DNA from: a virus
DNA: 30,830 nucleotides
Direction: 5' to 3' (one strand)
Virus record (IMG/VR): IMGVR_UViG_3300013010_000006
Span: 1-30,830 of that record
A program made the translations under genes and the position numbers. Below the pieces are notes generated by a model. It searched no databases. It worked only from the letters and a program-made list of their open reading frames with translations, and was not told the DNA's origin. Shown here one piece after another: positions 21,652-29,797 of the stretch (the stretch's first letter is position 1; each line of letters opens with the position of its first letter).

Positions 21652-24600
21652 TAGAGCTACAAGCGAGAGTTGGAGATTTCTATGATTGGCATACTTTGGA
21701 ATTATCTGAAGATGCAGCTATACCATTAACATACAGCTTTGCTGATCCAGAGAAACTAATGAGTAGAGAGGCTCCATATTCTGGAACATTTCTCTTGCCA
21801 TTCTCAAACATCAACAATGACTTCTTTGAGAACTATTTTATGATAGACCTCTCACAAGGAGCATGGAGCGGTGATGTATTTAGGCCAGAGAATCCAGTTC
21901 AATGCACTCTGTTGAATGATGGTGTTGCTTTGATTGAAGGAGTATTGCAGTTGTTGAGTGTATCTAAAACTGGCCAGACGTATGAATGTGCTATAAGTGG
22001 AGGTGCTGGTGATCTATTTACACAGATGGGCAATACTAAGCTGAGAGATGTATTTGCAAATCCAGCTAACTATGAATATGACAATACACCAGCAAATGTC
22101 ATTGCATCATGGAGTGGAGATATTACAGATGGAAATGTTGGATCTGGTGTGCTTCGTATTCCATTAGTAGATAAGGCACTCAGTCAAGGAGGGCGGTTGT
22201 ATGGTGATTTTGGAGTTGATGAAGGTGTATTCACTTCAAACTATCTACCACCAGCACATCTGCTACCATTCATGCAGATAGATCATATTTTTAGAGAGAT
22301 ATTAAACTTTTTTGGATTCTCACTTGAGAGTACGTTCATGGCAACTTCTGTATGGACAAATTTATATATGAGTTTAGGCAATGGAGCTAATGGATTAAAA
22401 ACAACTCCATATTATGGTTTTAAAGCTGGATTGAGCTTAGACATAACAGCAGCGGCTGGAAGTGATACTTTTGTCATTCCATTCAATGATACTTCTGGAG
22501 TGAATCTTTATGATCCAGATGATAGATTCAATGAAACATCTTTTTCTTTTATTGTGCCAAGTGATATGTGGGCGGTGTTTGATTTCTCATTTGAGATAGA
22601 TAATACATCTCAGGCTAATACTTGGGGAATTTTTAATGTTGAGTTAAATTCATCTGATACCATTCTATCAAGTATGGGTTGGTCATTGGAACAAGGTCAA
22701 ACATACTCAGAACCTTTTTCATATACTATGCCACAAGCAGTATTCTTGGAATCTGGCATGGAAGTGCAACTGACTATGACAACTTATATGGAGGGTTGTA
22801 TCATAAAAAAGAATCCATTAACAACATTCTTTAGATGGTTATCATATGAGAGTACAACAATAAGTGGTGAACCAGTTGATACGATTGCTAATATGCCAGA
22901 TATCACATGCGCGGCATTCGTGAAAGACTTAGTTCAAAGATACAATCTTACTCTATTACCATCTACAAGTCCACAGCAGCTCATATTAGAGCCATTAAGC
23001 GACTATATTGCTTCAGGTGATGTATTGGACTGGTCTGAGAAATTAGATCACTCACAACCGTTTATTGTAAAACCAGCCACAGAGCTTAGAAGTAAAGATA
23101 TTACTCTCAATGATGGAGTAGATAATGATTGGCCAAATCAATTTCAATTCACTGAATATGGCACTCCATTAGGTCAATATGGATATAGATCAGATGATAC
23201 ATATGCAGTTGGAACACATCAAAACAGTTCAGTATTTGGAGCAACAGCAATTCAACAACTACCAACAGCGGATTGGAATTCAGTTGATGCAAACACAATA
23301 ATATATCCACGTTTGTTTGGAGAGAGTAATGGTGCGCAAGTTCCAGTTGCTCACAAACCAAAGATATTGTATTGGAATGGAACACAAACAACTGGAGGTC
23401 AAAGCATATATATAGGCTCAACAGAAACAGCTGTGTATGGATGTGTCACTCCATTTCATACTTTGCCAATAACAGATTCAACACAATCAACATATTGGAG
23501 GCATACACTAAAACAAGCTGCTGGTTCTCCTTTGATTGGTCAAAATTATGCACTTGGATTGGCCAGATCTTATTGGAGTGAATACCTACAACAGATATAT
23601 TCAGAGGATGCAAGACTTGTGATGTGTCAAATAGCTATCACACCAGCTGACATGAATCTCTTAACCTTTGATGATAGGATATTTATTGATGGAATCTATT
23701 ACAGAGTGATTGAGATAAGTGGATACAATCCAGTCGATCCCAAACCAACTCCAGTAAAGTTAATGAAATTGATTGATATAGGATCTATAACATTATTTCC
23801 ATCTGAGCAATGTGCATTGACATATGTATCTTCAAACATAGATGGAACAACAAACTGGGTTGATGCTTCTGGAGTATCTCAAAATCCAACTATTGAATGT
23901 TGTGAAGCAGAAGGATTGACATATGCACTTGATGGTGTTATTCCTGAATGTTGGTGGGATTGGCAATCAGATGGAGAGGATGGAGATCCAACAGAAGGAT
24001 TTGAAAATGGAGTATCAAGTGGTTCGGGTGTTTCAGGTATTCCAACAAGATCATTCTTTCCACAAGTGCCAATTCCAGTTGGATCACAACAAGGAACACA
24101 TCTACTGAGACAAAGCTCTAAGAATTTTAATATGGCTTGGTCACAGAATGGAACAGCTGCTTATGTTAAAAATACACTGAATGAAGGTATGGCATCTTCT
24201 ATGGCATTTCAGTTAATGTGTGTAACGAATAGCACCACAGCTGTTGTGGCTGGAGTAGAAGGAAAGCTGATAAGTGATATCATAATACCTATCAATTCAA
24301 CAGCACACTTCAAAATCAATGCACTGGGTGTAATATATGCAGCAGCAACATTACCAATAGGTGGAACATATTTTGTTTCTCAATCCATTGTGCTAAAAAA
24401 CATTGATGGAGTAATATCAACCATTTCAGACACAGTGGTTGAAAGCAATCGTGATTCTGGATTGGCTGCTCCAACTGTTTCAATAGCTCATGTGAGTGCA
24501 TCTAAGAGAGACTTTGTGCTGGATATTTCAGTCACTGGAGAGGATGATGTGAACACATCTTGGGTAATGGATGTGAATGTAACATATATGAATATGAGCA

Positions 24601-24695
24601 GCAGTTCATCAATAGTCAATAATGGCTTAATGACTGAGGCAAATGATTTCTTTGTATTAGAGAATAAGACTAAACTGGTAACAGAAGCAGCATGA
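21648..24695 (+). CDS. Large tail tip / baseplate protein
   Basis: This is the longest uninterrupted gene, 1015 residues. It begins with AIPLTYSFADPEKLMSREAP and YSGTFLLPFSNINNDFFENY (about 24-63), a pattern I associate with tail hub proteins of Bacteroidota phages. Residues to about 730 are beta-rich. A Cys-containing stretch (about 725-775, with EQCALTYVSS and IECCEAEG) and a Gly/Ser-rich linker (GVSSGSGVSGIP, about 789-800) lead to a separate C-terminal domain of about 210 residues that may bind receptor or cap the tip. It lies in a tail operon, coupled to both neighbours by ATGA. Confidence 0.55.
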   Translation: MIELQARVGDFYDWHTLELSEDAAIPLTYSFADPEKLMSREAPYSGTFLLPFSNINNDFFENYFMIDLSQGAWSGDVFRPENPVQCTLLNDGVALIEGVLQLLSVSKTGQTYECAISGGAGDLFTQMGNTKLRDVFANPANYEYDNTPANVIASWSGDITDGNVGSGVLRIPLVDKALSQGGRLYGDFGVDEGVFTSNYLPPAHLLPFMQIDHIFREILNFFGFSLESTFMATSVWTNLYMSLGNGANGLKTTPYYGFKAGLSLDITAAAGSDTFVIPFNDTSGVNLYDPDDRFNETSFSFIVPSDMWAVFDFSFEIDNTSQANTWGIFNVELNSSDTILSSMGWSLEQGQTYSEPFSYTMPQAVFLESGMEVQLTMTTYMEGCIIKKNPLTTFFRWLSYESTTISGEPVDTIANMPDITCAAFVKDLVQRYNLTLLPSTSPQQLILEPLSDYIASGDVLDWSEKLDHSQPFIVKPATELRSKDITLNDGVDNDWPNQFQFTEYGTPLGQYGYRSDDTYAVGTHQNSSVFGATAIQQLPTADWNSVDANTIIYPRLFGESNGAQVPVAHKPKILYWNGTQTTGGQSIYIGSTETAVYGCVTPFHTLPITDSTQSTYWRHTLKQAAGSPLIGQNYALGLARSYWSEYLQQIYSEDARLVMCQIAITPADMNLLTFDDRIFIDGIYYRVIEISGYNPVDPKPTPVKLMKLIDIGSITLFPSEQCALTYVSSNIDGTTNWVDASGVSQNPTIECCEAEGLTYALDGVIPECWWDWQSDGEDGDPTEGFENGVSSGSGVSGIPTRSFFPQVPIPVGSQQGTHLLRQSSKNFNMAWSQNGTAAYVKNTLNEGMASSMAFQLMCVTNSTTAVVAGVEGKLISDIIIPINSTAHFKINALGVIYAAATLPIGGTYFVSQSIVLKNIDGVISTISDTVVESNRDSGLAAPTVSIAHVSASKRDFVLDISVTGEDDVNTSWVMDVNVTYMNMSSSSSIVNNGLMTEANDFFVLENKTKLVTEAA

Positions 24696-24877
24696 GAAAA
24701 AACTATATAAAAAATATGTTTATTACAGTTCCTAAAATTATCAAGTTGGGTACTATGTCTGATTCAAAAACATACACAAAAGAGACAATTCGCTTTTATG
24801 GGTATTATGAAGAAACTGGATTCAAAGGTTTTTTTAGGAAAGTATATATGGGAATAAAAGCCAGATTCAATGTCTAA
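24692..24877 (+). CDS. Small protein of unknown function, 61 aa
   Basis: A basic 61-residue product with several aromatic residues (MSDSKTYTKETIRFYGYYEE and a C-terminal FFRKVYMGIKARFNV). It starts in an ATGA junction with the large tail gene and ends 8 bases inside the tape measure gene. No family recognised; its position suggests a minor tail or assembly role. Confidence 0.5.
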   Translation: MRKNYIKNMFITVPKIIKLGTMSDSKTYTKETIRFYGYYEETGFKGFFRKVYMGIKARFNV

Positions 24878-26717
24878 GACAGCCACAGTCAAACTCAAAA
24901 CTGAAGGAGTAACACAACTCACTTCAGAGCTAAACAAAGCTGCAAAAGCAGCTGACAATCTGGAAGATTCACTTGATGAAACAGCAGAAGCAGCTGATGA
25001 TGTAGGTGAAGCATCTACACAAATGACTGGTGGCCTTGATCGTATGTCTGGTGGCCTTATAACTATGTTTAAAGGAGCAATTAAAGGAGCAAAGACATTT
25101 GTACTTGGACTAAAAACAATGAAAGGTGCTATGGTAGCAACTGGAGTTGGTGCGCTGGTCGTGGCTGTTGGTTCTCTTGTGGCATATTTCACCTCAACTA
25201 AGAAAGGTGCAGAGATGTTAGAAGTTGCAACAGCAGCTCTGGGAGTGGTTATGGGAAAACTTACAGATACACTTTCGGGAATGGGAGAAATTATGGTTGG
25301 CATCTTCACAGATCCAGTTCAATCAATTAAAGATTTCGGTAAATTCTTGAAGGAGTTTGTAATGGATCGTGTTCAAAATCTGATGGATGGTCTTGGATTT
25401 CTTGGTTCAGCAGTTTCAAAGCTATTCAAAAGAGACTTTGCTGGAGCTATGGAGGATGCAAAGAAAGGAGTTGAGAATCTTGCAATGGCAAATCCATTAA
25501 TTGCTGGAACTGTTCTTGTGGTTGGTGAATTGGTTGATGCTACAAAAGAGCTTGTTGATGAAACTACCAAAGCAGTCACAGCTCAAAATGCATTAACAAA
25601 AGCAAGTCAAAATCTAAGACAAGCAGAGAGAGATTTGCTTGTAACGGAGGCAGAAAAACGTGCTATCATGGATGAGCAGCGTGTGATTTCTGGTGATATA
25701 AGTAAAAGTTATGTGGACAGAATCGAAGCAAATCAGAAAGCTCAGAAACTTGAGAAAGAAATATTTGATGAACAGCTGAGAATCGCAGAAGAAAAATTGC
25801 GAATCCACCAAGAAGAAATTGCATTAACTGAAAGTCTGGAAGAAGATTATCAGAAAGAAGCAGAATTGGAAGCAGCAGCGATATCCTTGAGATCTCAATC
25901 TGCTAAAATGAAAAAGCGTTTCATAATGGAAGAAATGCTGTTGAAAGAACAGATGGCAGCAGAAAACAAAGCAGCGGATGATGCTGAATTGTTAAGGATT
26001 GCAACATTGAAAGCAGCAACACAATCAGCAGAACAGAATGAAATTGATGCTGTTGCTTTGAAATATCTCACACTTAATGAGATGGCTCAAGGTAATGCAG
26101 AAACTGAAAAGCTACTGAAGGAAAAACAAGATGCAGAATTACTTGCCATCACAGAAAAATATGCTAAAAAAGAAGAAGAAGTTGTAAAAGAAGCAGAGAA
26201 AACCAAACAAGAATTAAGGCAAGAAACAATCAATTCAGTCATGGCAATGACACAAGCAGCGTTCTCTTTATTCTCTGCGCTGGATCAGGGGCGTGAAGAT
26301 GATGATAAGAAAACTGCAAAGAAAAGATTTCAGAGAGCAAAGAAGATGCAAATTGCTTCGGCTGTTATGAGTACTGGATCTGCTATCATTGCTTCATTAT
26401 CAGCTCCACCAGTTGGATTAGGATTTCCAGCTGGATTACCGGGTGCTGTTACAGCTGGATTAACTGGAGCAGCTTCTATTGCATCCATAGCAAAAACAAG
26501 ATTTGATTCTGGTGGAACTCCAGATGTAGTATCACCACCAACTGCTGGAAGTAATCAAACAACAGCATTAGTGCCAGATACATTTGCACCAAGTGAAACA
26601 GCTCCAACTGACTTAGAAACATTAACAGATAAACCAATCAAAGCATTCGTTGTGGCTCAAGACATGACATCACAACAACAACTCAATGCTAACTTATTAC
26701 ATCATGCAACCTTATGA
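24870..26717 (+). CDS. Tape measure protein
   Basis: The 615-residue product has the usual plan of a tape measure: a coiled coil at the N-terminus (LTSELNKAAKAADNLEDSLD), a hydrophobic region (about 73-165, with MVATGVGALVVAVGSLVAYF), a long charged coiled coil (about 235-450) rich in Glu, Lys and Gln, and a hydrophobic Gly/Ala/Pro-rich stretch (about 490-550, with SAVMSTGSAIIASLSAPP). It fills the tail tube and sets its length. At about 0.15 nm per residue the predicted tail is near 90 nm. The late hydrophobic part may help DNA enter the cell. The gene ends in an ATGA junction with the protease. Confidence 0.8.
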   Translation: MSKTATVKLKTEGVTQLTSELNKAAKAADNLEDSLDETAEAADDVGEASTQMTGGLDRMSGGLITMFKGAIKGAKTFVLGLKTMKGAMVATGVGALVVAVGSLVAYFTSTKKGAEMLEVATAALGVVMGKLTDTLSGMGEIMVGIFTDPVQSIKDFGKFLKEFVMDRVQNLMDGLGFLGSAVSKLFKRDFAGAMEDAKKGVENLAMANPLIAGTVLVVGELVDATKELVDETTKAVTAQNALTKASQNLRQAERDLLVTEAEKRAIMDEQRVISGDISKSYVDRIEANQKAQKLEKEIFDEQLRIAEEKLRIHQEEIALTESLEEDYQKEAELEAAAISLRSQSAKMKKRFIMEEMLLKEQMAAENKAADDAELLRIATLKAATQSAEQNEIDAVALKYLTLNEMAQGNAETEKLLKEKQDAELLAITEKYAKKEEEVVKEAEKTKQELRQETINSVMAMTQAAFSLFSALDQGREDDDKKTAKKRFQRAKKMQIASAVMSTGSAIIASLSAPPVGLGFPAGLPGAVTAGLTGAASIASIAKTRFDSGGTPDVVSPPTAGSNQTTALVPDTFAPSETAPTDLETLTDKPIKAFVVAQDMTSQQQLNANLLHHATL

Positions 26718-27487
26718 AAACAATTGAATTATTAATAGATGAAGAAATGGAGCTGTCAGGAATTACAGCTGTCAGTTTAGTTAGATTTCCAGCCATAGAA
26801 GAAAATTTTGTTTTCTTTAATCGTGGAGACAAATATATCATGGCCAAAGTAGATGAAGCCAAAAGAATGTTAGTCGGCCCAGCATTGATTCCAGAGAAAA
26901 GAATTGCCAGATACAACGAAGAAGAAGATGAAGAATATGAGGTGTATTTCTCAGTTGAAACTGTGAGACAAGCTTCACAGCTTTATATGAAAGAGGAAAA
27001 AACCAATTCACACACATATGAGCATGTAGATGATATCAGTGGATTGACTGTTGTTGAATCATGGCTTATAGAAGATCCGAAAAGAGACAAAGCAGCTCTC
27101 TATGGATTTGATTTGCCAGTTGGCACATGGATGTTATCTATGAAAATATGGGATGAAAATATCTGGAATGCTATCATTGAGAAAGATGTGAGAGGTTTTT
27201 CTATTGAAGGATATTTCACAGATGAATTGGTGAAGGCACAAAGACTTGAAAGAGTGCCATGTCCGAATTGCCCAAAAGATACAGAAACTCTTGAGCAGTT
27301 AAAATCACTTGTATTGGAGGAAATGGATGCAGTATTTCATCTGGATGGCAAACCACTTTGGAGGACTATTGAAGAAGCAGAGCTGTATGGAGAGCTGTTC
27401 AATAGTTGTATTGGATACCATGAGCACACTGTTGATGATATCGTGCTCTATATGGCTTGTGAGGATCATACAAAGGGAACGGATTGA
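26714..27487 (+). CDS. XkdF-like prohead protease
   Basis: The 257-residue product resembles XkdF, a putative phage serine protease. It has VSLVRFPAIEENFVFF (20-35), LVGPALIPEKRIAR (53-66), HTYEHVDD (100-107), VESWLIEDPKRDK (114-126), LPVGTWMLSMKIW and the serine motif VRGFSIEGYF (159-168). His100 or His104 and Ser163 could be the catalytic pair. It would cleave scaffold and perhaps capsid protein during head maturation. It is followed by scaffold and capsid genes, as expected, but it comes after the tape measure, which is unusual. Confidence 0.75.
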   Translation: MKTIELLIDEEMELSGITAVSLVRFPAIEENFVFFNRGDKYIMAKVDEAKRMLVGPALIPEKRIARYNEEEDEEYEVYFSVETVRQASQLYMKEEKTNSHTYEHVDDISGLTVVESWLIEDPKRDKAALYGFDLPVGTWMLSMKIWDENIWNAIIEKDVRGFSIEGYFTDELVKAQRLERVPCPNCPKDTETLEQLKSLVLEEMDAVFHLDGKPLWRTIEEAELYGELFNSCIGYHEHTVDDIVLYMACEDHTKGTD

Positions 27488-27521
27488 AGAAAATTATATA
27501 TGTATTTGAACAAGTAATATC

Positions 27522-28142
27522 ATGAGCAAAACAATCGACAAAATCAGAGGATTATTAAACCTCCCAAACCTAACCAAATTCTATGCAGAAGCAAGATTAG
27601 ATGATGGTCGCTTAGTAGTAACAGAAGCCGAAGCAATGGCTGTTGGAGTAGAGATATCTGTGATGTCTGATGAAGGCAATGCAGACTATCTTGATGATGG
27701 CACATATGCACTTGAGGATGGAACAGTTCTCGTTGTTGCTGATGGTCGAATTGTACAACTTGGTGAAGAAGAACCAGAAGCAGAAGCTGAAGTGGAAGTG
27801 GAGGTTGAAATGGCTGAAGGTGATGAAGCTGATGTGCAAGATTGGGCTGGTATGGAGAAGCGTATCAAGAATCTTGAGGATGCAGTTGCAGATTTGAAGC
27901 GTGATAAGGTTGGAGGTGATGATGAAGTATCTGAAGAAATGAGTGAACTATCTTCAGAGATAAATGCAGCATTTGAAAACATTGTGGAACGTCTTTCAGC
28001 TATTGAAAACGAACCAGCAGATACTGGTGTTAATCACTCACCAACAAAAAATAATAGTAAGGACATGGATCAAGAAACTTTTTCATCTTTGAAAACAGCA
28101 GACAGAGCACATGCAATAATTTCAAACTTCGCAAAAAACTAA
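27522..28142 (+). CDS. Scaffold-like head assembly protein
   Basis: The 206-residue product lies between protease and capsid, where a scaffold is expected. Its N-terminal 85 residues form a beta-rich domain (FYAEARLDDGRLVVTEAEAM and YALEDGTVLVVADGRIVQL). Then come an acidic Glu/Ala/Val-rich linker (86-105), a coiled coil (about 110-165, with MEKRIKNLEDAVADLKRD) and a basic/polar end. Scaffolds have just this mix of acidic, coiled-coil and flexible parts. It has no catalytic motif. It ends 1 base before the capsid gene. Confidence 0.65.
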   Translation: MSKTIDKIRGLLNLPNLTKFYAEARLDDGRLVVTEAEAMAVGVEISVMSDEGNADYLDDGTYALEDGTVLVVADGRIVQLGEEEPEAEAEVEVEVEMAEGDEADVQDWAGMEKRIKNLEDAVADLKRDKVGGDDEVSEEMSELSSEINAAFENIVERLSAIENEPADTGVNHSPTKNNSKDMDQETFSSLKTADRAHAIISNFAKN

Positions 28143-28143
28143 A

Positions 28144-29121
28144 ATGAAGTATATTAAAAAAACCTCATTCAATGCAGAGGAAAAAAGCGTTGCAACAAAG
28201 CATGAATTTGCTGGGCCAACATTAACTACTCCAACTTATGCTGGAGAGTTAGCATTGCCATTCGTGAGTGCTGCTTTAAAGAGTGGTGCTACCTTAGCAA
28301 ATGGATGGATCAGAACAATTGATGATGTATATTACAAGGCTGTAATAAACCAAATTGAAGGTGCTTCTTTAATAGCTGATGCATCTTGTGATTTCGCTGA
28401 TGCTGGATCTGTAACAATTACAGAGAACGTTCTAACTACAAAAGAACTTGCTGTAAATATTGACCTTTGCAAAAAGACAATGCGCCAATCATGGTTAGCA
28501 GCTGATACTGGAAACAGTCTCAACTCTAATATGCCATCTGCATTCTCTGATTATGTAATTGGACACATTGCTGGATTAGTTGCTCAACAAGTTGAGAATG
28601 ATATCTGGACTGGAGCAGATGCTACTGGTGGAGAGTTTGAAGGATTCCTTACAGCTACAACTGGAATATTTGTTGTTGATGGAAACGTTAATGATGTGAC
28701 TACAATCTCACCATTCACAAAAGGAATCATTGTTGTGGAAATGGAAAAAGTACTTGATGCTTGTTCATCTGAAGTATTAGCAAAGCCAGACTTTGCTTTG
28801 TATGTCTCACCAAAGACAGCATTCCTATACCAGCAGCATCTTGGATCTGAAGGATTCTCAAATGACTATCAAGCGAATGCAAAGCCATCTAACATATACG
28901 GCTATCCTATCTATGCTTGTCCTGGAATGCCAGACAATCAGATTGTTGCTACATATGAGAGCAATCTTGTATTTGGTTCTAACATCCTCACAAACATGAC
29001 TGAGGTTCGTACAATAGATATGTCACCAATTGATGGATCTGACAACGTGCGCTTCATCATGCGTTATGCAGCTGGTGTACAAGTTGGAGTAGGTGCTGAC
29101 ATCTACTGGGGTAAGGCTTAA
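28144..29121 (+). CDS. Major capsid protein (HK97-like)
   Basis: The 325-residue product has the pattern of a HK97-fold capsid protein: a flexible N-terminus, AGELALPFVSAALKSGATLA, an E-loop-like region, the spine helix with DYVIGHIAGLVAQQVENDIW (about 139-158) followed by TGADATGGEFEGFL, and a late PKTAFLYQQHLGSEGF and NIYGYPIYACPGMPDNQIVA, where a Tyr-Pro-Ile-Tyr strand leads to the C-terminal core. It is directly preceded by scaffold and protease. Length is within the usual range. It builds the icosahedral shell. Confidence 0.85.
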   Translation: MKYIKKTSFNAEEKSVATKHEFAGPTLTTPTYAGELALPFVSAALKSGATLANGWIRTIDDVYYKAVINQIEGASLIADASCDFADAGSVTITENVLTTKELAVNIDLCKKTMRQSWLAADTGNSLNSNMPSAFSDYVIGHIAGLVAQQVENDIWTGADATGGEFEGFLTATTGIFVVDGNVNDVTTISPFTKGIIVVEMEKVLDACSSEVLAKPDFALYVSPKTAFLYQQHLGSEGFSNDYQANAKPSNIYGYPIYACPGMPDNQIVATYESNLVFGSNILTNMTEVRTIDMSPIDGSDNVRFIMRYAAGVQVGVGADIYWGKA

Positions 29122-29147
29122 TATTAACTGAAAAAAATTAAAACAAA

Positions 29148-29714
29148 ATGGCTTGTAATTTAACAGCTGCGATTGGATTAAACTGTAAAGACACAGTTGG
29201 TGGAATCAAGGCAATTTATTTTAGTGACTTTCAGGTGGCTGGATATGGTGGTATGACATTTGATACTGGTGCATTGGATGGAATTGATGTAACTCAGGCG
29301 TGTTTCAGATATGATGTGCAACCAAATACAGCTTCATTGACTACAACTATAACAAATGAACCAGCTGGATCTGCTTCATATGATTCAGCATTGGAAGTCA
29401 CTTTGAATATCTTGAAGCAATCAACATCTGATGAATTACAGAAGTTGATTCAAACAAGAGTATTTGCATACATCTTAGATGCGAATGATAATGTGTACTG
29501 CATTGGACTTCAAAATGGATGTACTGTGACTGGTGGAACGTTTGTAACTGGTCAAGCGAGAGCAGACATGCAAGGATATACACTAACTGTGACAGCTGGA
29601 GAGAATACCTACCCACCAGCAATAACAGCTTCAACTGATGCTGCTGCTGCTAACTGGCCATTCGATCAAGTTGATGGTGGAACTGCTGCATTTACTGTGA
29701 CGAATCCATCATAG
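29148..29714 (+). CDS. Putative major tail tube protein
   Basis: The 188-residue product is beta-rich, with ACNLTAAIGLNCKDTVGGIK near the N-terminus and then AIYFSDF, LEVTLNILKQSTSDELQKLI and QGYTLTVTAGENTYP near residues 140-155. A late Gly-Tyr-Thr-Leu-Thr motif followed by a Glu and a Pro is common in tail tube proteins, and the CKDTVGGIK start is familiar from Bacteroidota phage virion proteins. A head decoration protein is the alternative, given its place right after the capsid gene. It is the last gene before the terminator at 29734. Confidence 0.5.
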   Translation: MACNLTAAIGLNCKDTVGGIKAIYFSDFQVAGYGGMTFDTGALDGIDVTQACFRYDVQPNTASLTTTITNEPAGSASYDSALEVTLNILKQSTSDELQKLIQTRVFAYILDANDNVYCIGLQNGCTVTGGTFVTGQARADMQGYTLTVTAGENTYPPAITASTDAAAANWPFDQVDGGTAAFTVTNPS

Positions 29715-29733
29715 TATTTTAAATAACTAACTG

Positions 29734-29770
29734 AAAGAGGGGTGGCGATTCGCTTCTCCTCTTTTTTTTT
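29734..29770 (+). terminator. Rho-independent terminator after the capsid genes
   Basis: AAAGAGG (29734-29740) and CCTCTTT (29758-29764) form a seven-pair stem enclosing a smaller GCG-ATT-CGC hairpin, followed by a T run to 29770. It separates the capsid/tail tube genes from the fibre gene at 29798, which suggests the fibre operon needs read-through or its own promoter. Confidence 0.8.
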
Positions 29771-29797
29771 ACTAATAAATTAATAACTTAGCACACA

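Noticed and set aside
24764-25309. A 181-codon open frame on the - strand
   Set aside because: It lies wholly opposite the tape measure gene and its small neighbour, with a low-complexity Ser/Thr/Pro/Ala composition typical of the reverse of a Glu/Lys/Ala-rich gene. No domain is recognisable.
27492-27510. TGTATTTG resembling a -7 promoter element before the scaffold gene
   Set aside because: The second base differs from TAnnTTTG and no -33 element is seen at the right distance; the genes are close enough to be one operon.
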